64,000 nt of DNA from Thermoplasmatota archaeon (lineage in GTDB: Archaea > Thermoplasmatota > Thermoplasmata > UBA10834), in the NCBI GenBank assembly GCA_018818785.1, contig JAHIRF010000008.1:124001-188000 (forward strand). Reading direction: 5' to 3'. The notes beneath the pieces are model-generated. The model was given only the letters and a program-made list of their open reading frames with translations. It was not told the origin of the DNA and did no database searches. A program made the position numbers and the translations under genes. The stretch's first letter is position 1; each line of letters opens with the position of its first letter. Of this stretch, positions 42,925 through 51,286 are shown piece by piece.

Positions 42925-43631
42925 GCTACTTTCGCCTCCAGGAGCGTGATCTCAGGAGTCTTGTCGCCGACTACGAATACGTTCTTCTCGATGGTCGTCA
43001 GACCCTCCTTGAATGTCACTATGTTCGCAGCGGAACCCCTCTTGACCTGGTAGCTGTCGACGGTCTGGAGGCTGCCCGGGTGCGAGCCTCCCGTGAGCAG
43101 CGCGACGCTGCCCTTGTCCAGCGTGAATGCCTTCAGGACCTTCTGGGACGGCACCTCTATCTTGAGCACATCGCCAGTCTTGTACTGATCCACAGGCAGG
43201 AGTATGTTCCTCCCGTCGTGGAGCGTCACCTGGGTCTTGCCCCCGCGTACGGTCGTCTTGTTGTCGACCCTCGCGAGCTTCCAGCCGCTCTCGTTCTCGT
43301 CAATCGGAGCGAGCTGCAGCCTGCCTTTGTAGTCCATCAGCATCCTGTAGCTCAGCTTCGTCTTCTTGATAGTCACGACATCCATCAGTCCGACCGGGAA
43401 CTTGTAGTCCGTGACCACGCGTCCGTCGACCGCGATGTTCCTGCTGCTCAGTATGAGTTTCGCCTCTCTCGCGTTGTCACATACTTTCAACATGTCCCTC
43501 AGGACCGTCTCGATGGGTATGCTGTCCATCATTGCGTGCGGTCCTGGCCTCGGCTTCGTGACCCAGTGGCTGGTCTTCCTTGTCACGGACCAGCTCCGGG
43601 GAGCCGTCATTCTCTTCATGTGCTTCTTCAC
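42921..43631 (-). CDS. rps4e: Ribosomal protein eS4
   Basis: The 236-residue archaeal/eukaryotic small-subunit protein has an S4-like RNA-binding domain (about 40-110), a central domain and a C-terminal KOW motif (GSVALLTGGSHPG region). It starts with GTG after AAGGAGGCGA, and overlaps the uL24 stop by four bases. Confidence 0.96.
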   Translation of the reverse strand: MKKHMKRMTAPRSWSVTRKTSHWVTKPRPGPHAMMDSIPIETVLRDMLKVCDNAREAKLILSSRNIAVDGRVVTDYKFPVGLMDVVTIKKTKLSYRMLMDYKGRLQLAPIDENESGWKLARVDNKTTVRGGKTQVTLHDGRNILLPVDQYKTGDVLKIEVPSQKVLKAFTLDKGSVALLTGGSHPGSLQTVDSYQVKRGSAANIVTFKEGLTTIEKNVFVVGDKTPEITLLEAKVA

Positions 43632-44011
43632 GCTCTCGCCTCCTTAAGGCTGTCGAGCTTGCGCTTTCTCCACGGATCGGATAGGTCCAGCTTGGTGATC
43701 AACACGTTCGACGGGTCGATCGCCCTCGGTTTCTGTGTGCCGTCAGCCTTCGCGATCGTGATGTTCTCTATGATGATCTTGCATTCGTTGAGGTCCACGG
43801 AGGCGACCTTCGACTCGACGCCCTTCACGCCCTCGGGCCCTCTTACCACCTTGACGGTGTCGCCTCTCTTCACGGTAAGCGAACGCACGTTGTACTCACT
43901 CATGAGCGTGGAACTCAGATGGGCTGCGACCATACGCCTCTTCTTGTGCAACGGGGCATTGGCCCTCGCCTTCCTCTGCTTCCCCGCCCTGGTGCTCTTA
44001 GTCGTTGTCAT
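43628..44011 (-). CDS. rpl24: Ribosomal protein uL24
   Basis: The 127-residue uL24 has a basic N-terminal extension (KSTRAGKQRKARANAPLHKKRR) and a KOW domain with LTVKRGDTVKVVRGPEGVKG. It initiates large-subunit assembly. ATG 44011 follows GAGGTG; the 17-residue upstream extension lies over the uL14 3' end and is rejected. Confidence 0.96.
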   Translation of the reverse strand: MTTTKSTRAGKQRKARANAPLHKKRRMVAAHLSSTLMSEYNVRSLTVKRGDTVKVVRGPEGVKGVESKVASVDLNECKIIIENITIAKADGTQKPRAIDPSNVLITKLDLSDPWRKRKLDSLKEARA

Positions 44012-44022
44012 TCCTGAACACC

Positions 44023-44421
44023 TCACACTATCATGGACGCCGTCGCTGCGATCCGAGGCCATCTCTCGGCGGCCTCTCTCGCCACGGGTCCCTTGATATC
44101 CGTACCTTTGGTCTCACCAGTCTCGGTCACGATGACCACTGCGTTGTCGTCGAACTGGACCATCGTGCCCTCGGGCCTCCTGAACGCCCTCTTCTGACGG
44201 ACTATGACTGCCCTCATGACCTGCTTCCTCGTCTCCGGTGAGCCCTTCTTGACCGTCACCACGATTACTTCGCCAAGGGCGCCTGCCGGATACCTCCTCT
44301 TCACACCGTGCCAGTTCAGAACGGCGATTACCTCGACGATCTTGGCCCCCGTGTTGTCTATGCAATCGAGCCTCGCCCCGGTCGGTATGCCCCTGGTCTG
44401 TCTTCCTGGAACTCCTTTCAT
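44023..44421 (-). CDS. rpl14: Ribosomal protein uL14
   Basis: The 132-residue five-stranded barrel protein has the family signature GALGEVIVVTVKKG and basic VIVRQKRAFRRPEG. It lies at the subunit interface and is the docking site of anti-association factors. ATG 44421 follows GAGGTG; GTG 44430 is a possible earlier start. Confidence 0.97.
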   Translation of the reverse strand: MKGVPGRQTRGIPTGARLDCIDNTGAKIVEVIAVLNWHGVKRRYPAGALGEVIVVTVKKGSPETRKQVMRAVIVRQKRAFRRPEGTMVQFDDNAVVIVTETGETKGTDIKGPVAREAAERWPRIAATASMIV

Positions 44422-44431
44422 CGCGGCCACC

Positions 44432-44791
44432 TCACTTCCTGTTCTCTATTACGACGTATGATACGCGCTTGCTGAGAGGCCTGCACTCCATGATGCTGAC
44501 CTTGTCCCCGAGCTTGGCTAGCTGGCAGGGCGGAGAATGAGCGAGGTACTTGCTGGTCCTCTTCTCATACCTCTCGTACTTGGGCACGTATTTCATGTGC
44601 TCCCTCTCAACGACTACTGTGCCCTGCATCTTGGCCGAGACTATCGTGCCGCTCAAGACGGTGCCCCTCACAGGGAGCTTTCCGTGGAACGGACAGTGGA
44701 TGTCTTCACAGCCTTCCATCGGCGGCACGACGTCCAGCCCTATATCGTTCGCCTTGGGCTTGTCGCCCGCCTCTTTTGACTTGTCTGCCAT
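44432..44791 (-). CDS. rps17: Ribosomal protein uS17
   Basis: The 119-residue OB-fold protein has an archaeal N-terminal extension containing [10 protein letters not shown], with two Cys and two His that could bind zinc. The core is [19 protein letters not shown] to [17 protein letters not shown]. It binds the lower body of 16S rRNA. Confidence 0.96.
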   Translation of the reverse strand: MADKSKEAGDKPKANDIGLDVVPPMEGCEDIHCPFHGKLPVRGTVLSGTIVSAKMQGTVVVEREHMKYVPKYERYEKRTSKYLAHSPPCQLAKLGDKVSIMECRPLSKRVSYVVIENRK

Positions 44792-44808
44792 CGTACTTCA
44801 CCTTCGTG

Positions 44809-45072
44809 TCATCGTACTTTCTTGATCCTGTCTTCAGGTCTGAATTTGATGTCCTTGCCGGAGACCTTGAATGCATGCGAACCCTCCCTGAAGAGGAACT
44901 CACAGCACTCCTTCGGCACGACCTTCTCGGCCCCCTCGTGCTCTATGACGAATGTGTTCCTCGTCTCGTCCACGACCTTGCCGCGGATCTCGAGGTACGA
45001 AGCACATGTCGCCTGCACGATCTCTACTTCGAGGCCTATCAGTTCGCGCCTTCGGAAGTCACCTGCCTTCAT
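44809..45072 (-). CDS. rnp1: RNase P protein component 1 (Rpp29/Pop4)
   Basis: This 87-residue Sm-like barrel protein has LIGLEVEIVQATCASYLEIRG and RNTFVIEHEG strands, as in archaeal Rpp29. It helps the RNase P RNA bind precursor tRNA and pairs with Rpp21. The gene sits between aIF1 and uS17, the standard euryarchaeal position. The ATG at 45072 is used; upstream in-frame codons lie within aIF1. Confidence 0.92.
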   Translation of the reverse strand: MKAGDFRRRELIGLEVEIVQATCASYLEIRGKVVDETRNTFVIEHEGAEKVVPKECCEFLFREGSHAFKVSGKDIKFRPEDRIKKVR

Positions 45073-45079
45073 GCTCGGT

Positions 45080-45379
45080 TTACCTGCTGTCCACGGAGAA
45101 GCCCAGCTCCTCCAGGACATCCTTCACCTTCTTCTTGTGGTCGCCCTGCAGCTCTATCTTCCCGTCCTTGTAGGTCCCTCCGGCGGCGCACCGTGTCTTG
45201 AGCTTCCTCGCGAGGTCTTCCATGTCTATCTCACCCGAGTTTATCCCGACGATCACGGTCATCACCTTTCCGTAGCGCCTAGTGTCCGTTAAGATGCGTA
45301 TCTGTTGCTGCTCTTTGGCGATCTGTTCACACATGCACAGTTCTTCAGGCAATCCACAAACCGAGCAAATACCAGCCAT
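45080..45379 (-). CDS. sui1: Translation initiation factor aIF1 (SUI1)
   Basis: The 99-residue SUI1-fold factor has an N-terminal zinc-knuckle-like CSVCGLPEELCMC and the conserved RYGKVMTVIVGI, LKTRCAAGGTYKDGKIELQGDH segment (given in parts). It binds the 30S P site and monitors start codon choice. It shares one base with the uL29 stop. Confidence 0.94.
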   Translation of the reverse strand: MAGICSVCGLPEELCMCEQIAKEQQQIRILTDTRRYGKVMTVIVGINSGEIDMEDLARKLKTRCAAGGTYKDGKIELQGDHKKKVKDVLEELGFSVDSR

Positions 45380-45696
45380 TACTTCTTCTCCTCCTTCTCC
45401 TGGGCATCATTCTCCTTCTTCTTCGCAGAAGTCGAAGCCTTCTTCGGGGAAGCCCCGATCCCCTTGGCCTTCGCCTTCGCAGGAGCGGCCTTCTCCGCCC
45501 TCTCCTTCTCGAGCATGATAGTGAACATCCTGGCGACGTTGGTCCTCAGCGCCCTGATCTTACCAGGGCTGGCTGGCGCGCCACCCATCGCCGCGACGCC
45601 GCGTTCGTGCATGAGCTCGTCCTTGAGCTCCTGTAGCTTGATGGTCCGGTCCTCCGGCCTCATATCCCTGATATCCTTCGTCTTGAGAAGAGCCAT
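45379..45696 (-). CDS. rpl29: Ribosomal protein uL29 with Lys/Ala-rich tail
   Basis: Residues 1-66 are a standard uL29 helical hairpin (DIRDMRPEDRTIKLQELKDELM, split by the turn). Residues about 67-105 form an additional low-complexity Lys/Ala/Glu tail, so the protein is about 35 residues longer than usual. It sits by the exit tunnel near uL23, where SRP binds. Confidence 0.95.
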   Translation of the reverse strand: MALLKTKDIRDMRPEDRTIKLQELKDELMHERGVAAMGGAPASPGKIRALRTNVARMFTIMLEKERAEKAAPAKAKAKGIGASPKKASTSAKKKENDAQEKEEKK

Positions 45697-45701
45697 CTAT
45701 C

Positions 45702-46607
45702 TCACTCCTTCGTCTCCGCTGGCGCCTCGACCTTTGGCGCATCGGGCGTCTCCTTGGCGGGAACTGGTTCTGTCGCTTCGGCCTTCTTCTCCTCGACTTC
45801 CTTCTTCTTGGTGGCGCGCTTCCTGGGCTTCTTCTCCTCACCCGCAGCGCCAGCCTCGGTCGCGTCCTTCTTCTTCGGGGAACGTCTCTTTGGCTTCTCC
45901 TCGTCATCCGCGGCCTTCTTGAGATTCTGGACCGCCTCGTCGACCTTCTTCTCCTCTTCCTTCGCGGTCTCCTTCTTCTGAACCGGGACCTCGGGCTTCT
46001 CCTCGACCGGTGCTGGCGGTATGATATCTATCTCATCCGGCAGTCTAGCGTTCGGATCCATTATCCTGACGGTGATGCCTATCACTCCGGGCTTCAACTT
46101 GGCGACGGCGAATCCGTTGTGCATGAACACCAGCTTGACATGGCCGCAGTACTTGATGTGCCCGTCCTTGAACTTCTCAGTCCTGTGCCTCTGTCCGGTC
46201 AGCTTGCCGGATATGACGACCTGGCATCCCCTCGCGCCGGATTCCATGATCCTCCTGACGGTGGAGTGTCCCGCCCGTCTGAAGTGCCATCCACGCTCGA
46301 GTGCGTTCGCCAGCTTCTCCGCCATGATCTGCGCGTTCAGGTTGGGGTTTTCCACTTCCTGCACCTCGATCTGCGGGTTGCTGTACTTGAAATCCTCTTC
46401 GATCGCTTTGGTGAGGCTCTTGATCGCCTCTCCTCTGCGGCCGATGACGAGCCCAGGCCTCTCCGTTATGAGCGTGACCCTGGTGCCCATGGGGGTCCTC
46501 TGCACGTCCAATCCTCCGAAGCCGGCCCTGCTGACTCTCTTCTGCACGAACTCCTTCAGCAGGACTCTGCGGACATTCTCAGTGACGAATTTTCTCTCAC
46601 TTGCCAT
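45702..46607 (-). CDS. rps3: Ribosomal protein uS3 with long charged C-terminal extension
   Basis: Residues 1-205 include the KH domain (RPGLVIGRRGEAIKSL) and the C-terminal uS3 domain. Residues about 206-301 are a low-complexity extension of Lys, Glu, Ala and Pro with repeated RRSPKKK/RKRATKKKEVEEKK segments. uS3 lines the mRNA entry channel. The tail would be outside the subunit; its role is unknown, and it is longer than in most archaea. Confidence 0.95.
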   Translation of the reverse strand: MASERKFVTENVRRVLLKEFVQKRVSRAGFGGLDVQRTPMGTRVTLITERPGLVIGRRGEAIKSLTKAIEEDFKYSNPQIEVQEVENPNLNAQIMAEKLANALERGWHFRRAGHSTVRRIMESGARGCQVVISGKLTGQRHRTEKFKDGHIKYCGHVKLVFMHNGFAVAKLKPGVIGITVRIMDPNARLPDEIDIIPPAPVEEKPEVPVQKKETAKEEEKKVDEAVQNLKKAADDEEKPKRRSPKKKDATEAGAAGEEKKPRKRATKKKEVEEKKAEATEPVPAKETPDAPKVEAPAETKE

Positions 46608-46630
46608 GTAATATCCTCCTTCGAAGGCGA

Positions 46631-47080
46631 CTAGGACGCCTCGACCTCCTCTAGTATGATCTCTATATTGGTGGTCTGCTCGTTCCAGGGCGTGCTTCTG
46701 CCCTGCGCCCTCGGCATGAAGGACTTCTCGATCCTGCCCCTGTGGGCGCAGGCGACCTTGATCTTCATGTTGTCGGCGTCCAGACCTTTGTACTCGGCGT
46801 TCGCCCTGGCGCTCTCGACCACTTCGAGGATCGCCTTGGCGGCATTCACGGGGTACTTGGCCGGGCCAACCCCTGGTTTCGGGCTGACGTACTTCTTGTA
46901 TCTTGTATGGGGAACGGCCACTTTCAGCTCGATGACTCCTTGGAGATACTCCTTCGCCTTCTCAACGGTCATGCCCTTGAGTTCCTTCAGTACCTCTCTG
47001 CAGTTCTTGGGTGAGACGCCCCTCTCCTTGCCTATCGCCTTCGAGGTCTTCTCCGGGTCGGTTTCCTGTGTGTATCCCAT
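46631..47080 (-). CDS. rpl22: Ribosomal protein uL22
   Basis: The 149-residue uL22 lines the polypeptide exit tunnel. Archaeal features are the N-terminal GYTQETDPEKTSKAIGKE and the insertion KYVSPKPGVGPAKYPVNAAK; the conserved C-terminal hairpin includes RAQGRSTPWNEQTTNI. Length is normal. Confidence 0.97.
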   Translation of the reverse strand: MGYTQETDPEKTSKAIGKERGVSPKNCREVLKELKGMTVEKAKEYLQGVIELKVAVPHTRYKKYVSPKPGVGPAKYPVNAAKAILEVVESARANAEYKGLDADNMKIKVACAHRGRIEKSFMPRAQGRSTPWNEQTTNIEIILEEVEAS

Positions 47081-47089
47081 GTAAATCCC

Positions 47090-47692
47090 TCACTTCAGCG
47101 GCATGAACTTGGACGATCTCGTGGCACCGACACCTAGACCGCTGTGGTTCACGGTCCTCCTAGTGAGAGCGAACTCTCCCAGGGCATGTCCGATCATCTC
47201 GGACTTGATCTCGACCATCTGGAACTCCTTCCCGTTGTACACGTGCACCGTCTTGCCCACGAAGTCTGGGAGTATCGGTATCTCCCTCCTGTGGGTCCTG
47301 ATCGGGACGTCAGATTTCCTGAGCTTGTCGACGAAAGTCTGCTGCTCCTCGTTGAGTCCACGGATATATGATCTGCGGGGTCTCGCGGGCAACAGTTCGA
47401 TTATGTCTGCAAGCGGCATCTTCTGGAGCTCCTCCAGCGAGTATCCGCGGTATGTGAATTCCTTCTTCCTTCTGGCCTGTATCTGGCTCCTCTTCTTCCT
47501 GAGCTTTCTCCTCGCGGCTTTGGCTGACCCCACGTGTCTCGCAGAGGGCTTCATCTTCTTCTGCATCGGGGCGGTCGCTGGAGCGACTGCGGCAGCTGCT
47601 GCCGTCTTCGGAGCCGCTGCTGCAGGAGCCGCTGCTGCCTTCCCCTTGTCTTGGGCAGGAGCCTTGGCAGTTGCCTTCTTCTCTTCGGCCAT
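47090..47692 (-). CDS. rps19: Ribosomal protein uS19 with Ala/Pro-rich N-terminal extension
   Basis: The 200-residue protein is about 60 residues longer than usual. Residues 1-60 are a low-complexity Ala/Pro/Lys extension, followed by a basic stretch (SAKAARRKLRKKRSQIQARR). The uS19 core starts at about 78 (KEFTYRGYSLEELQKMP) and ends with HALGEFALTRRTVNHSG. It binds the head of the 30S subunit near uS13. The extension is probably disordered. Confidence 0.95.
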   Translation of the reverse strand: MAEEKKATAKAPAQDKGKAAAAPAAAAPKTAAAAAVAPATAPMQKKMKPSARHVGSAKAARRKLRKKRSQIQARRKKEFTYRGYSLEELQKMPLADIIELLPARPRRSYIRGLNEEQQTFVDKLRKSDVPIRTHRREIPILPDFVGKTVHVYNGKEFQMVEIKSEMIGHALGEFALTRRTVNHSGLGVGATRSSKFMPLK

Positions 47693-47694
47693 GT

Positions 47695-48399
47695 CTACAC
47701 CTTCCTTACTTTCTTCTTGGGCGCCAATCTACCGACCTTCCTGCCCGGTGGCGTGTTCCTTCCGACGCTGGATTGCGTACCAACGTGTGGGTGACTGCCA
47801 CCACCGTGCGGGTGGTCTACCGGGTTCTTGGCCACACCCTTCACTGAGAAATATGCTTTCGACTTCGCGCCGTATGCGTGGAACTTCTTTCCTGCTTTCG
47901 CGAAGGGCTTCTCCGTGTGCCCTCCGCCGGATACGAGTCCCACCGTCGCGATACATTTATTGTCAATATCCTTGAACTTGCCAGACGGCAACAGGACTAC
48001 GGTCTTCGCGCCGTGGCTGACGATCGTTGCCGCGTTCCCGGCAGTCCTCGCGAGCTTGCCACCGTCTCCCGGCTGCAGCTCGATGTTGTGGAGCAACGTA
48101 CCCTCGGGCATGTCCCCGACGGGCATCGTGTTGCCAGCGGTTATCGCACCCCTTCTTCCGAAGGTGACCTCCTGGCCGACCAAGATCCCATCCGGCGCCA
48201 GCATCCAGTGCTCGGCGCCGCCGTATTCGACCTTGGCCAAAGGTGCGATCCTGCCCGCCTCGTGTTTGAGCTCGGTGATCGTACCGTTGACAGTCTCCTT
48301 CAGTTTCGGGTGCTTCGCATCAGTGAACCTGAGGTGACTCGGGGATCGATATCTTCCGAACCCGCGCCCTCTCCTCTGTGTTATCAGCCTCTTTCCCAT
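47695..48399 (-). CDS. rpl2: Ribosomal protein uL2
   Basis: The 234-residue uL2 has an OB-like and an SH3-like domain and the conserved C-terminal GVAKNPVDHPHGGGSH, containing the His important for peptidyl transfer. It is required for subunit association. The start ATG 48399 reads MGKRLITQRRGRG. Length matches archaeal homologues. Confidence 0.97.
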   Translation of the reverse strand: MGKRLITQRRGRGFGRYRSPSHLRFTDAKHPKLKETVNGTITELKHEAGRIAPLAKVEYGGAEHWMLAPDGILVGQEVTFGRRGAITAGNTMPVGDMPEGTLLHNIELQPGDGGKLARTAGNAATIVSHGAKTVVLLPSGKFKDIDNKCIATVGLVSGGGHTEKPFAKAGKKFHAYGAKSKAYFSVKGVAKNPVDHPHGGGSHPHVGTQSSVGRNTPPGRKVGRLAPKKKVRKV

Positions 48400-48408
48400 G
48401 TAAGCACC

Positions 48409-48696
48409 TCAGAATATTCCTATCCTCATGCCAATCTCCTCTGCGGAGTAGCCTTCCTTCAATTTGATGATCGCGTGCTTGCCGTCCTTCGATATCTTGA
48501 TATTTATCTTGTCCACCTTCGCGTCGAACCGCTCCTCGAAGGCCTTCTTGATCTCCGGCCTCCTGGCGTCCCTGCGGACCACGAATTCCAGCCTGTTGCC
48601 GTCCTTGAGGTCCTGGGATGGTGTTCCAGACATCGCGTTCATCGTCTTCTCAGTCACATACGGATGAAGTAGGACCTGTCGTCTCAGGAGCTTCAC
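48409..48696 (-). CDS. rpl23: Ribosomal protein uL23
   Basis: The 95-residue uL23 sits at the exit-tunnel docking site for SRP and the translocon. It contains VLLHPYVTEKTMNAM near the start and the ferredoxin-like core through VDKINIKISKDGKHAIIKL. GTG 48696 overlaps the uL4 stop (GTGA) with AAGGGGG upstream; GTG 48705 is three codons earlier. Confidence 0.94.
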   Translation of the reverse strand: MKLLRRQVLLHPYVTEKTMNAMSGTPSQDLKDGNRLEFVVRRDARRPEIKKAFEERFDAKVDKINIKISKDGKHAIIKLKEGYSAEEIGMRIGIF

Positions 48697-49520
48697 GAGC
48701 TCCACCCCCTTATCTCTTCCAGAGCCGCCTCTGACAGGACCATCAGCCTACCTGCATCGCCGCCAGGCGCCAATAGCGACGCATTCAGCGACTTTGGGGT
48801 GGCGATATCCACACCCGTCAGGTTCCTGAGGCTCTTGCCTCCTTCGCAGTCCCTCTTGGAGAGCACCACGAGCAAGCTCTTCGGGGTCCTGTATCTCCTG
48901 CCCCTCATCTTGCCCTTGCCTGCGCGGACGCTCCTGCCGTCGATCGCCCTCAGGACATCGTCGTAGACACCGATCGACTCGAGCGCCTCGACCGCATCCT
49001 TCGTGCTCTTCAATGATTCCAGGCCGTCCTTCACGACGACCGGCATCGTCAATTCGTCCTTGAACTGGTGACCCCTGGCCTTCACCAGGTCTGTCGAGCT
49101 GGTTGCTCCGAGCGCGGAGACCTTGGCCAGGTACATCTCCTTCTTGTTGATCTTCTTGCCCAGGTCCTTATCGACCTTTGGCGGGTGCGCACGCCTGCCA
49201 CCGACGTTGTTCGGTGATTGTGCAGCGTTCGAGCCGCCCTTGATCCTCTGGACCCTGGCGACTCCGCGACCCTTGCCCCATGTCTCGACTGAGTGGCGGC
49301 TGCCGCTCCACCTGCCCGGCCCGTAGGGCTGCCTCGCGTTCGCCTCTATGGCGACGACCGCCCTGTGGATCACATCGGTCCTCAGCTCGTTCTTGAATAT
49401 CTCGGGCAGATCCCTCTCGCCCGAAACATCACCCTTGAGATCGTAGACATTGACCTTGCCGGAAGCGGCCAGAACCTTGGATTCGTCTGCCTTTATTTTC
49501 TTCACTTTCTTCTCGGCCAT
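48693..49520 (-). CDS. rpl4: Ribosomal protein uL4
   Basis: The 275-residue archaeal uL4 has the long internal loop (GPGRWSGSRHSVETWGKGRG to GGRRAHPP) that reaches the exit tunnel, and a C-terminal domain ending LSEAALEEIRGW. ATG 49520 (MAEKKVKKIKADES) is 4 bp after the uL3 stop. In bacteria uL4 represses its operon; the structured leader upstream of rpl3 makes a similar mode worth testing. Confidence 0.96.
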   Translation of the reverse strand: MAEKKVKKIKADESKVLAASGKVNVYDLKGDVSGERDLPEIFKNELRTDVIHRAVVAIEANARQPYGPGRWSGSRHSVETWGKGRGVARVQRIKGGSNAAQSPNNVGGRRAHPPKVDKDLGKKINKKEMYLAKVSALGATSSTDLVKARGHQFKDELTMPVVVKDGLESLKSTKDAVEALESIGVYDDVLRAIDGRSVRAGKGKMRGRRYRTPKSLLVVLSKRDCEGGKSLRNLTGVDIATPKSLNASLLAPGGDAGRLMVLSEAALEEIRGWSS

Positions 49521-49524
49521 CGAA

Positions 49525-50529
49525 TCACACTCCCTGTTTTGATTCAAGTGATACAAAAGTGACCTGCGGCGCTTCCGACAGTTTGATTCCGATGTCCCTC
49601 ACGGGTTCCCTGAGCCTTATCAGACGCTTCGAGGGTCCCGGCACCGACCCGTGCAACAGGACGTACGAGTTGGACACATTCCCATAGTGGAGGAAACCTC
49701 CCTTGGGTGTGATCTCCTCGCCCTTCTCACCGATCTTGAGTATGCGCTTGTTGAGCTCGGTCCTCTGGTGGAATCCTATCTGTCCACCCTGCGGGACAGT
49801 GGGGTGGACGTAGTTCGGCCTCTTTTGGCCGAGGGTACCGATGAGTCTCCTGTGCTTGCTGTTCTTGTGCATGAGTAGCTTGGTGCCCCAACGCTTGGTC
49901 ACACCCTGCCATCCTCTGCCCTTGGTGATGGATGCGACATCGACCATCTCGCCATCCTTCGTAAAATCCTTGACTGTGACTGGCTTGCCGAGGATCTCCT
50001 TTGCGTAATTCATCCTGTCCTCGAGCTTCGCTCCGCCGATCCTGACTTCCATCATCTCGGGCCTCTTCTTGGGCAGCCCGCTCACCAGCACTGGCTGTGT
50101 GTACATGATGGCCCGGATATCGTCATATTCCAGCTTGTCGGTCTTCTTCCAGGCGGATGCCTCATCGTAATCCTTCGGGACCGGGAACTTCCTTGAGAGT
50201 TCCTTGTCCAACTTCTTCGCCCAGACCTCTCCCACGACCTTCTTGCCGTAGGCAGTCTCAGCATAGAATCGTATTCCGCATACTTTCATGGGTGGGACCT
50301 CGAGCACCGTCACGGGGATCTGTATCTCCTGTCCGGCGGTCGTGCTCCTGGGCCTGTAATCCACGACGAATGCGTGAGTCATTCCGGCCTTGTAGCCTGC
50401 GAACCCTTGCAGCTTCGCGCCATCTCCATCCGACTCGGGCCACGTGGAGACTCTGGCGGTTATGCTCCTGGCTCTCTTCCTGGGAGAATATCCCCTCGAG
50501 CCTTTTCTTGGGCTTCTTCTGGTTGACAT
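49525..50529 (-). CDS. rpl3: Ribosomal protein uL3
   Basis: The 334-residue archaeal uL3 is the first gene of the ribosomal superoperon. It starts with the basic arm STRRSPRKGSRGYSPRKRAR. Further features are GYKAGMTHAFVVD, the central GRGWQGVTKRWGTKLLMHKNSKHRR loop (in two parts) near the peptidyl transferase centre, and the C-terminal APQVTFVSLES. It has a 189-nt leader with three hairpins. Confidence 0.97.
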   Translation of the reverse strand: MSTRRSPRKGSRGYSPRKRARSITARVSTWPESDGDGAKLQGFAGYKAGMTHAFVVDYRPRSTTAGQEIQIPVTVLEVPPMKVCGIRFYAETAYGKKVVGEVWAKKLDKELSRKFPVPKDYDEASAWKKTDKLEYDDIRAIMYTQPVLVSGLPKKRPEMMEVRIGGAKLEDRMNYAKEILGKPVTVKDFTKDGEMVDVASITKGRGWQGVTKRWGTKLLMHKNSKHRRLIGTLGQKRPNYVHPTVPQGGQIGFHQRTELNKRILKIGEKGEEITPKGGFLHYGNVSNSYVLLHGSVPGPSKRLIRLREPVRDIGIKLSEAPQVTFVSLESKQGV

Positions 50530-50749
50530 CTACTATCCCTCTTCTTGAAGCGACAGACCTGGCTGAACAAACTCGAATAGTTCGAGCACACAGTCCGAGG
50601 CATCACTTCTCGGCCGTGACGCCTCGTGCACGCCTGAAAATTTGTTCTGGCGCGAGTGATGGGTTGCTCATTAGGCATTGCCCAAACGGCGTCTGGCCGA
50701 TACCGCCTCTGGTATCGCAATGTGGCGAATGGGGTACTTATATATAAAT
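50530..50749 (-). promoter_or_regulatory. Promoter and structured leader of the ribosomal superoperon
   Basis: A strong TATA box (TTATATATAA, 50738-50747) predicts a start near 50718. The leader begins with hairpin 1, CGATACC-agaggc-GGTATCG (50698-50717). Hairpin 2 has 11-bp arms CGAGGCGTCAC and GTGATGCCTCG with one G-U pair (50596-50626). Hairpin 3, CTCGAA-cta-TTCGAG, is at 50572-50586. Arms are in transcript sense. A ribosomal protein may bind here. Confidence 0.6.
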
Positions 50750-50776
50750 CTAGCAGGTGTCTGCGAGGGGTGTTGG

Positions 50777-51103
50777 CTATGCGCCGCCCTGCTTGACTTT
50801 CTTCTGGGCGCGCTTGCCGCGTTCCTTCGCGTTCAATCCCGTGACATTCTCTAGGAACGTGTTGTACGCCTTGATCGTCTTCTGAGCGGTCTCGTCATCC
50901 ACGGTCGGGTCCATCTTTGTCTCGACGCACAGGGACTTCTTCGACTCGCCTGGCCATGCTGTCAGTTCCTTGAGTGCACCGAAGGATGCGAAGAGCTTCC
51001 CATCCCTCTCGCTGACGTTCCCGAAGCTCTCCTTCATAGCAGTCTTCAGATTGTCGGCCTTGACGTTGTCGTACTTCCCTCTCTTGACATCGTACTCGTT
51101 CAT
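50777..51103 (-). CDS. DUF5611-like small archaeal protein
   Basis: This 108-residue soluble protein has an alpha/beta pattern ending in a basic AKERGKRAQKKVKQ tail. The order KRGKYDNVKADNLKTAMKE, LFASFGALKELTAW, KKSLCVETKMDP, TIKAYNTFLENVTGLNAKER resembles the archaeal family DUF5611, which has no known function. The ribosome-binding site AAGGTGAC precedes the ATG. It is upstream of the ribosomal operon on the same strand, but a separate promoter lies between them. Confidence 0.6.
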   Translation of the reverse strand: MNEYDVKRGKYDNVKADNLKTAMKESFGNVSERDGKLFASFGALKELTAWPGESKKSLCVETKMDPTVDDETAQKTIKAYNTFLENVTGLNAKERGKRAQKKVKQGGA

Positions 51104-51226
51104 GCGGTCGTCACCTTGCTAACCTCTAAGCTCGATAGGTACTGAAAAACCTTTGCGAATCCTCCAGCCCCTCGCGTCCACCCCATGGGTATGCATTTAT
51201 GGTTATGTTATCCATTCATGAGGGTG

Positions 51227-51271
51227 GATGGATGAGAATCTCACCTAGCGCGATGGATGAGGGAGTCTCCC
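51227..51271. repeat. Two tandem 25-bp units, each GATGGATGAG plus a short hairpin
   Basis: GATGGATGAG occurs at 51227-51236 and 51252-51261. The first runs into the palindrome TGAGA-a-TCTCA, the second into GGGA-gtc-TCCC. They lie between DUF5611 and the 3' end of the RaSEA gene. A plus-strand TATA-like ATTTATGGTTAT lies about 30 bp upstream. Possible small RNA or terminator; unproven. Confidence 0.35.
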
Positions 51272-51286
51272 GTCTGAGGGAATCCG

